DNA from: Hyphomicrobiaceae bacterium
Lineage (GTDB): Bacteria > Pseudomonadota > Alphaproteobacteria > Rhizobiales > Hyphomicrobiaceae
Direction of reading: 5' to 3'
DNA length: 13,799 nucleotides
Assembly: GCA_025359005.1 (NCBI GenBank)
Contig: JANYHP010000530.1
Location: 1-13,799, forward strand
Positions 5,344-11,082 of the stretch are shown in pieces. Both the position numbers and the translations under genes were made by a program. The notes beneath the pieces were generated by a model. The model ran no database searches. It was not told where the DNA came from and saw only the letters and a list, made by a program, of their open reading frames with translations. How positions within the stretch are numbered: position 1 is the stretch's first letter; each line of letters opens with the position of its first letter.

Positions 5344-8300
5344 ATGAAAATCTCACGGCGGTTTACTGAAGCAGGCAAGTCCCCCTACGCGTCCATTCCG
5401 TTCCGCCAGGCCACCTCGGAAATCAAGAACCCCGATGGTTCGGTCGTTTTCCGCTGCGCCGACTTCGCCGTCCCTGAGCACTGGAGCCAGGTGGCCGCCG
5501 ACATTCTCGCGCAGAAGTATTTCCGCAAAGCCGGCGTCGTCAAGCGCCTCAAGAAAGTGGAAGAAACGCAGGTGCCGTCGTGGTTGTGGCGCTCCGTCGC
5601 CGACGAGCGCGCACTTGCCGATCTGCCCGCCACCGAGCGTTCAGGCGGCGAGACGGATTCGCGCCAGGTGTTCGATCGTCTGGCCGGCACCTGGACGTAC
5701 TGGGGCTGGAAGGGTGGCTACTTCACCACCGAAGACGATGCGCGCGCCTTCTTCGACGAACACCGCTACATGCTGGCGATGCAGTACGCCGCGCCGAACA
5801 GCCCGCAATGGTTCAACACCGGCATGCACTGGGCCTATGGCATCGACGGCCCCGGCCAGGGCCACTCCTACGTCGACTATCGCACGGGACAGCTGACCAA
5901 ATCGCAGTCGGCCTACGAGCACCCGCAGCCGCATGCCTGCTTCATCCAGTCGGTCGATGACGATCTCGTCAACGAAAACGGCATCATGGACCTGTGGGTG
6001 CGCGAGGCGCGGCTGTTCAAGTACGGCTCGGGCACGGGCTCGAACTTCTCCAGCCTGCGCGGCGAAAACGAGAAGCTCGGCGGCGGCGGCAAATCGTCCG
6101 GCCTCATGAGCTTCCTCAAGATCGGCGATCGCGCGGCGGGCGCCATCAAATCGGGCGGAACAACGCGACGCGCGGCCAAGATGGTGGTCGTCGACGTCGA
6201 TCATCCCGATATCGAGACCTACATTGATTGGAAGGTGAAAGAAGAGCAGAAGGTCGCGGCGCTCGTGACCGGCTCGAAGATCTGCCACAAGCGCCTCAAG
6301 GCGATCATGAAGGCGTGCGTGAATTGCGAAGCGGCGGACGACGCTTGCTTCGACCCCGCCAAGAACCCGAAGCTCAAGGCCGCGATCAAAGACGCACGCC
6401 GCGATCTGGTGCCCGACAACATCGTGCGTCGCGTCATCCAGTTCGCGCAGCAGGGCTACAAGGATATCGACTTCGCTACCTACGATACCGATTGGGACAG
6501 CGAAGCGTATCTGACCGTCTCCGGCCAGAACTCGAACAACTCCGTGCGCGTCACCGACGACTTCCTCAACGCGGTCAACACCGACGGCGACTGGAACCTG
6601 ACCGCGCGCACCACCGGCAAGACGATCAAGACGCTGAAGGCGCGCGACTTGTGGGAAAAAATCGGCCACGCCGCCTGGGCGTCTGCCGACCCGGGCATTC
6701 AATTCCACACCACCATCAATGACTGGCACACCTGCCCGCAGTCCGGCCCGATCCGCGCCTCGAACCCGTGCTCGGAATACATGTTCCTCGATGATACGGC
6801 GTGCAACCTCGCGTCGCTCAACCTGATGCGCTTCCAGCACGGCGCCGGTGCGTTCGATATCGCGGCGTTCGAGCACTGCTGCCGCCTGTGGACGATCGTG
6901 CTCGAAATCTCGGTGATGATGGCGCAGTTTCCCTCGCGCCAGATTGCCGAACTCAGCTATCGCTATCGCACGCTCGGCATCGGTTTTGCCAACATTGGCG
7001 GGCTTTTGATGGCGTCCGGCATCGGCTACGACTCGTCTGAAGGCCGCGCTATCTGCGGCGCCATCTCCGCGATCATGACCGGCGTCTCCTATACGACGTC
7101 GGCCGAAATGGCGCGCGAACTGGGACCCTTCGCCGGCTACGCCGACAATAGCCAGGACATGCTGCGCGTCATCCGCAATCATCGCCGCGCGGCCTATGGC
7201 CAGACCGAGGGCTATGAGAAGCTGTCGGTGCAGCCGGTGCCGCTCGACCACGCATCGTGCCCTGATCGCGCATTGATCGCGGCTGCCCGCCGCAACTGGG
7301 ACCGCGCCATCGAACTCGGTCAGGCGCACGGCTATCGCAACGCACAGTCGAGCGTGGTTGCGCCCACCGGCACCATCGGCCTCGTGATGGATTGTGACAC
7401 CACCGGCATCGAGCCCGACTTCGCGCTGGTGAAGTTCAAGAAACTGGCTGGCGGCGGCTATTTCAAGATCATCAACCAGGCGGTTCCGGAAGCGCTGCGC
7501 ACGCTCGGTTACGGCGAAGCGCACATCGCCGAGATCGAAGCCTACGCGGTCGGCCACGGTTCGATGCGCCAGGCGCCCGCCATCAACCACTCGACGCTCA
7601 AGAACAAGGGCTTCACCGACGATGCCCTCGCCAAGATCGAAGGCGGCCTCAAGAGCGCGTTCGACATCAAGTTCGCCTTCAACAAGTGGGCACTCGGCGA
7701 AGCGTTCCTGACCAACGATCTCAAAGTGCCGGCCGATAAGCTCAACGATCCGTCGTTCGAACTGCTGCCGTTCCTCGGCTTCTCAAAGGCCGACATCGAG
7801 GCTGCCAACGAGCATGTCTGCGGAGCGATGACCCTAGAAGGCGCGCCGCACCTCAGCACCAAGCACTTGCACGTTTTCGACTGCGCCAACCCGTGCGGCC
7901 GCAAGGGCAAGCGGTTCCTCTCGGTGGAGAGCCACATCCGCATGATGGCGGCGTCACAGCCCTTTATCTCAGGCGCCATCTCCAAGACGATCAACATGCC
8001 GAACGACGCGACGGTGGAGGATTGCAAGCAGTCCTACATGCTGTCGTGGAAGCTCGCCATCAAGGCCAACGCGCTCTATCGCGATGGCTCCAAGCTGTCG
8101 CAGCCGCTCAACTCGCAACTGCTGTCGGACGACGAGGACGAAGCGGCCGACATCGCCGAGACGCTGGCGGCAGCACCCCTCAACGTGCGCGCGACCGTGA
8201 TGGCCGAAAGGATCGTCGAACGCATCATTGAGCGCGACCGCAGCCGCGACAAACTGCCCGGCCGCCGCAAGGGGTATACGCAGAAAGCCAGCGTTGGCGG

Positions 8301-9063
8301 CCACAAAGTGTATCTCACCACCGGCGAATACGAGGACGGCCGCATCGGCGAAATCTTCATCGACATGCACAAGGAAGGCGCCGCGTTCCGGTCGCTGATG
8401 AACAATTTCGCCATCGCCATCTCGCTCGGCCTGCAATACGGCGTGCCGCTCGACGAGTACGTGGATGCCTTCACGTTCACACGTTTCGAGCCGGCCGGCC
8501 TCGTGCTCGGCAACGACACCATCAAGAACGCCACCAGCGTTCTCGACTACATCTTCCGGGAACTCGCCGTGTCCTATCTCGGCCGCAACGATCTCGCCCA
8601 CGTCGAACCGGCGGACCTGTCGGCAACGGCACTGTCGGAAGGCGACGATCAGCCCGAGTTGCCCGGCCTCGCCGCCACCCGCGTCGTCAGCCGCGGCTTC
8701 ACCCGCGGTCAGTTGAACCAGGGCGACAGCGTGATGGTCGTGCGCGGCAACACCGTCATGGCCGTCGACGCCGAGATGCTGGTGCAGGCAACCAGCACGC
8801 ATCAGGCGGCCACCCAGAACACCGTGGCCTCCCTGCAGCACACCGTGACCACCGCTTTTGCCCGCGGTGAAACCACGGCCGTACTCGGGGCGGCCACGGC
8901 GACCATCGTCGGCGGCGCACGCAGCAAGGCTGACCAGCGCCTGGAAGCCCGCATCAAGGGCTATGAGGGCGAAAGCTGCGGCGAGTGCCACAATTTCACG
9001 CTGGTCCGCAACGGCACCTGCTTGAAGTGTGAAACCTGCGGCAGCACCAGCGGGTGCAGCTGA
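5344..9063 (+). CDS. nrdJ: Adenosylcobalamin-dependent (class II) ribonucleotide reductase
   Basis: This 1239-residue enzyme reduces ribonucleotides to deoxyribonucleotides using a 5'-deoxyadenosyl radical from coenzyme B12, needing neither oxygen nor a small subunit. Seen: an N-terminus typical of the long NrdJ type (RRFTEAGKSPYA), the phosphate/substrate loop YGSGTGSNFSS near 227-237, redox cysteines C199 (HACFIQS) and C487 (TACNLAS), the active-site N474-P-C476-S-E478 triad, PTGTIG near 676, a TSCPD-type domain around 985-1070 (TGEYEDGRIGEIFI), an Ala/Thr-rich linker around 1140-1195, and a cysteine-rich tail. The tail has C1212-x2-C1215 and C1226-x2-C1229, which look like a zinc site, plus C1232 and C1238, which probably relay electrons from thioredoxin. 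All catalytic residues are present. The ATG at 5344 has GGGGA at a good distance. The enzyme needs cobalamin supply or synthesis elsewhere in the genome. Confidence 0.98.
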   Translation: MKISRRFTEAGKSPYASIPFRQATSEIKNPDGSVVFRCADFAVPEHWSQVAADILAQKYFRKAGVVKRLKKVEETQVPSWLWRSVADERALADLPATERSGGETDSRQVFDRLAGTWTYWGWKGGYFTTEDDARAFFDEHRYMLAMQYAAPNSPQWFNTGMHWAYGIDGPGQGHSYVDYRTGQLTKSQSAYEHPQPHACFIQSVDDDLVNENGIMDLWVREARLFKYGSGTGSNFSSLRGENEKLGGGGKSSGLMSFLKIGDRAAGAIKSGGTTRRAAKMVVVDVDHPDIETYIDWKVKEEQKVAALVTGSKICHKRLKAIMKACVNCEAADDACFDPAKNPKLKAAIKDARRDLVPDNIVRRVIQFAQQGYKDIDFATYDTDWDSEAYLTVSGQNSNNSVRVTDDFLNAVNTDGDWNLTARTTGKTIKTLKARDLWEKIGHAAWASADPGIQFHTTINDWHTCPQSGPIRASNPCSEYMFLDDTACNLASLNLMRFQHGAGAFDIAAFEHCCRLWTIVLEISVMMAQFPSRQIAELSYRYRTLGIGFANIGGLLMASGIGYDSSEGRAICGAISAIMTGVSYTTSAEMARELGPFAGYADNSQDMLRVIRNHRRAAYGQTEGYEKLSVQPVPLDHASCPDRALIAAARRNWDRAIELGQAHGYRNAQSSVVAPTGTIGLVMDCDTTGIEPDFALVKFKKLAGGGYFKIINQAVPEALRTLGYGEAHIAEIEAYAVGHGSMRQAPAINHSTLKNKGFTDDALAKIEGGLKSAFDIKFAFNKWALGEAFLTNDLKVPADKLNDPSFELLPFLGFSKADIEAANEHVCGAMTLEGAPHLSTKHLHVFDCANPCGRKGKRFLSVESHIRMMAASQPFISGAISKTINMPNDATVEDCKQSYMLSWKLAIKANALYRDGSKLSQPLNSQLLSDDEDEAADIAETLAAAPLNVRATVMAERIVERIIERDRSRDKLPGRRKGYTQKASVGGHKVYLTTGEYEDGRIGEIFIDMHKEGAAFRSLMNNFAIAISLGLQYGVPLDEYVDAFTFTRFEPAGLVLGNDTIKNATSVLDYIFRELAVSYLGRNDLAHVEPADLSATALSEGDDQPELPGLAATRVVSRGFTRGQLNQGDSVMVVRGNTVMAVDAEMLVQATSTHQAATQNTVASLQHTVTTAFARGETTAVLGAATATIVGGARSKADQRLEARIKGYEGESCGECHNFTLVRNGTCLKCETCGSTSGCS

Positions 9064-9072
9064 CGAGAGCCA

Positions 9073-9138
9073 GGCCCCACGACCTATTTGCAACAGCATA
9101 CACGGTCTTGTGGGCCGGCCCTTCGCGCGCGGCGCGAA
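9073..9138 (+). terminator. Two hairpins just after nrdJ, possible factor-aided terminator
   Basis: The first stem, interrupted by bulges, pairs GGC-C-CCAC-GACC (9073-9084) with GGTC-TT-GTGG-GCC (9104-9116). The second is perfect: TTCGCGC (9122-9128), GCG loop, GCGCGAA (9132-9138). Neither has a T-run after it, so intrinsic termination is doubtful. They may protect the 3' end of the long nrdJ mRNA instead. Confidence 0.3.
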
Positions 9139-9202
9139 TCAGCAAAGAATTGCCGGCGGCGCATCTGCCGGCGCAGTCACAAATTGCAATAGAGTGTCCC
9201 CC

Positions 9203-9535
9203 ATGTCGCTTTCAGCATCCGCCGAGACAACAGCTGCCGCAGCCGCCCCACGGCGGACAGGCCGTCCCACTTGGTCGCCCGAAAACCCTTTGGAAATGCG
9301 CCTTTCTTTGACGGAACTGGTGCCGCGCCTCGCCGAGACGTTTTCGCTCGCAGGCGTATTGCCGGGGCCGATGATCCTCGCCTGCCTGCAGACCATTGCG
9401 GCGCGTGCGGACGCGCGCGAGCGGTGGTTGGCCATGTTCAACTCGCCGCTGGGCATTGCCATTGCGGCGCCTGGGCGTGATCTGAATACGTCGCTCGGAT
9501 GGGTGTTGGCGGCGCTGCCGCCGGCGCGCTCGTAA
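9203..9535 (+). CDS. Hypothetical protein, 110 aa
   Basis: I do not recognise this protein. It starts with about 30 Ala/Thr/Pro/Arg-rich, probably disordered residues, followed by an ordered helical part (LSLTELVPRLAETFSLAGVL, then PMILACLQTIAARADARERWLAMF) and a Gly/Ala/Pro-rich end with a Trp (SLGWVLAALPP). There is no signal peptide, membrane segment or catalytic motif. Codon choice matches its neighbours (frequent G or C at third positions). The ATG at 9203 lacks a Shine-Dalgarno; an internal ATG at 9296 would give an 80-residue protein comprising just the ordered part. A longer frame reaches back into nrdJ and is not favoured. It lies 139 bases after nrdJ on the same strand. Confidence 0.55.
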   Translation: MSLSASAETTAAAAAPRRTGRPTWSPENPLEMRLSLTELVPRLAETFSLAGVLPGPMILACLQTIAARADARERWLAMFNSPLGIAIAAPGRDLNTSLGWVLAALPPARS

Positions 9536-9570
9536 GGAGAGAGTTGGTTCTGCGTAGAGGTGTCGCTCGC

Positions 9571-9712
9571 GCGACGCAGGGCTCCCGCCCTGCACCCGGC
9601 CGGGAGCACAGCTCCCAGACCCTCAGTTTTTTGATTGGAAAAGAAAGCAATCAAAAAGAGGGGAGTTCGAGGGGGCACCCCTTGAGCGGGGTTAGGGGCG
9701 CCCGTGCGCGCA
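9571..9712. repeat. Bipartite imperfect inverted repeat of hairpins
   Basis: The centre is a perfect 10-bp inverted repeat, TTTTTGATTG (9628-9637) and CAATCAAAAA (9648-9657), around a purine-only spacer. Each AT arm continues outward into a C-rich (left) or G-rich (right) block of about 55 bases, and the blocks are roughly reverse complements. Inside the left block two mutually exclusive hairpins are possible: GCTCCCG (9581-9587) with CGGGAGC (9601-9607), or GGGAGC (9602-9607) with GCTCCC (9611-9616). The right block has ACCCC (9677-9681) with GGGGT (9688-9692). This looks like two head-to-head copies of a dispersed intergenic palindromic repeat. Confidence 0.6.
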
Positions 9713-9769
9713 AGTGCACAGCAAGGGTGGGCTCTGTCGCGAAGCGATCGGCGAACGCAGAGGCTTTCA

Positions 9770-10381
9770 TTGACCGCAACAGCACACACTCATCCGACAC
9801 CGTCAGAGCTCGGGGCCAACCTCGCCAGCATTTATCGGCTCGCCGATCATCTCGATGCGACGCTGGCAATGGGTGAGGACTTGTTGCGTTGCGCGGCCGA
9901 TATTGCGCCCTTGCCGGCGGCTGCCGATCACGCAGCGATCGTCGAGCGCCAACACGCCATCACGATATTTGCCCGCTCGGTGCGCGCGCTGGAACTTGGC
10001 ATCGTCTCGCGCCTGTTGCAGGCGCGCACGCGGGCGATCGAGGTGCGCGATGTGCATCCCCGCTTCCAGCCGCTGCTCGCACTCTTCGTCGGCGGTCTCG
10101 CGCCGCTGGCCGACGCGGCGCAAGGTCGTGATGGCGGGTTGGGCGATATCTCGGCGGCGGCGCTCTCCAGCGGTGCCGATGCGCTGCAGTTCCTGCGCAG
10201 CCGCGCGGTGGTGCCCGCGGGGACGCAATCGCTCGCTGGCTTCCAAAAGGCACAAATCACCGACACTTATCTGCTCGCCGAGCGCATCCCGCTCGGCACA
10301 CTGCTGGACATGGTCGCGACCGCGCTCGACGCCCTCGATCTCGCTTTCGACCTCTACGCCGAGCCCCGCACGGACGCGTGA
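9770..10381 (+). CDS. Hypothetical protein, 203 aa, predicted helical, TTG start
   Basis: I do not recognise the family. The protein looks almost entirely alpha-helical and soluble: after a short Thr/His/Pro-rich start come amphipathic stretches such as ELGANLASIYRLADHLDATL, HAITIFARSVRALELGIVSRLL and IPLGTLLDMVATALDALDLAF. There is no signal peptide, no obvious membrane segment (a Leu/Gly-rich LLALFVGGLAPLA is too short) and no cysteine cluster or nucleotide-binding loop. The TTG at 9770 is preferred because AGAGG (9759-9763) sits 6 bases before it. The longer GTG start at 9704 would begin inside the palindromic repeat and add an Arg/Gln/Ser-rich leader. The gene converges on trxA, with 242 bases between. 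Confidence 0.65.
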   Translation: MTATAHTHPTPSELGANLASIYRLADHLDATLAMGEDLLRCAADIAPLPAAADHAAIVERQHAITIFARSVRALELGIVSRLLQARTRAIEVRDVHPRFQPLLALFVGGLAPLADAAQGRDGGLGDISAAALSSGADALQFLRSRAVVPAGTQSLAGFQKAQITDTYLLAERIPLGTLLDMVATALDALDLAFDLYAEPRTDA

Positions 10382-10446
10382 CATTTGCCACGCCGCGTTG
10401 CGCTGCTGCATGCGTCCACAACACGCCTTGACCGAGCGGGTTGTCC

Positions 10447-10472
10447 GAAGGGACGCGCCCCTTCGACGGGGC
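10447..10472. other. Two overlapping alternative hairpins
   Basis: GAAGGG (10447-10452) can pair with CCCTTC (10459-10464), or GCCCC (10457-10461) with GGGGC (10468-10472). The two foldings exclude each other. The site lies in the 242-base gap between convergent genes and may belong to the same class of C/G-rich palindromes as the repeat at 9571-9712. No T-run follows on either strand. I see no gene in this gap. Confidence 0.35.
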
Positions 10473-10569
10473 ATAGATGCTGTGTATGCCTGCACGCACG
10501 GTGGGCCGGCTGTCGTTCGCGCGCGGGGCGGACTCTGTGCCGCAAGCGCTGCATTCGGACACGACGCAA

Positions 10570-10599
10570 CAACGGCACCGCGTCGCCGCGATGCCGTTG
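10570..10599 (-). terminator. Hairpin downstream of trxA, probable transcription end
   Basis: CAACGGCA (10570-10577) and TGCCGTTG (10592-10599) form a perfect 8-bp stem, extended after one mismatch by CGCG/CGCG around a TCGC tetraloop. It starts 24 bases after the trxA stop and lies between convergent genes. It lacks a proper T-tract on either strand, so strong structure supports the call but classical intrinsic termination does not. Confidence 0.45.
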
Positions 10600-10623
10600 A
10601 AAAACTCTATCGGAAACGCGGCG

Positions 10624-10956
10624 TCAGATCGAGCTGTTGATCCATTCTTCGAGCTGCCGCTTCTGGGTGAGCGCACCCATCTTGCGGGCGACGATCTGTC
10701 CGCCCTTGAACACCAGCATCGTCGGCATGGCCTGGATGCCGTATTCCTGCGTCACCTTCGGGTTGGCGTCGACGTCGATTTTGGCGATCTTGACCTTGCC
10801 CTTCATTTCCGTGGCGACCTGATCGAGGGCCGGCGCCATCGCTTTGCAGGGCCCGCACCACTCGGCGAAGAAGTCGACAACGACGGGAACCTGGCTGTCG
10901 AGGACCTCGGCCTTGAACGTGGCGTCGGACAGGATCTTGGTGTCTGGTGATGCCAT
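10624..10956 (-). CDS. trxA: Thioredoxin
   Basis: A 110-residue cytoplasmic thioredoxin that reduces protein disulfides, including those of ribonucleotide reductases, and is itself recycled by NADPH-thioredoxin reductase. Seen: active site W33-C34-G35-P36-C37-K38, the buried aspartate D28 in VVVDFFAEW, the strand KIAKIDVDANP, and cis-proline P78 in AMPT followed by LVFKGGQ and a C-terminal helix. Length and all key residues are those of a standard Trx1. GGAG lies about 7 bases before the ATG at 10956. It is 126 bases downstream of addA on the same strand. The addB-addA-trxA order is a recurring alphaproteobacterial arrangement, so partial co-transcription is likely. The nearby nrdJ is a plausible client. 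Confidence 0.97.
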   Translation of the reverse strand: MASPDTKILSDATFKAEVLDSQVPVVVDFFAEWCGPCKAMAPALDQVATEMKGKVKIAKIDVDANPKVTQEYGIQAMPTMLVFKGGQIVARKMGALTQKRQLEEWINSSI

Positions 10957-11082
10957 GGAGGCACTCCGAGGTTTTCGAGGAAAATTGGTTCGTGCGGACA
11001 GGTGTTTCTTGCGAACGAAGTGTACGTAGGCATGCCCCCCGCGACCGTCAACCCCGTCCGAGGGCGAGGCTGCTGCCCGAAC

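Noticed and set aside
5641..7590. 649-codon open frame antisense to nrdJ, and a similar one at 7969-9099
   Set aside because: Both are opposite highly conserved NrdJ sequence. They show the Arg/Ala/Val/Asp bias of antisense frames and no recognisable domain.
10382..10623. Small + strand gene at 10385-10600 (71 codons)
   Set aside because: The product is dominated by Arg and Cys with no ribosome-binding site, and the frame runs through hairpin sequence between convergent genes.
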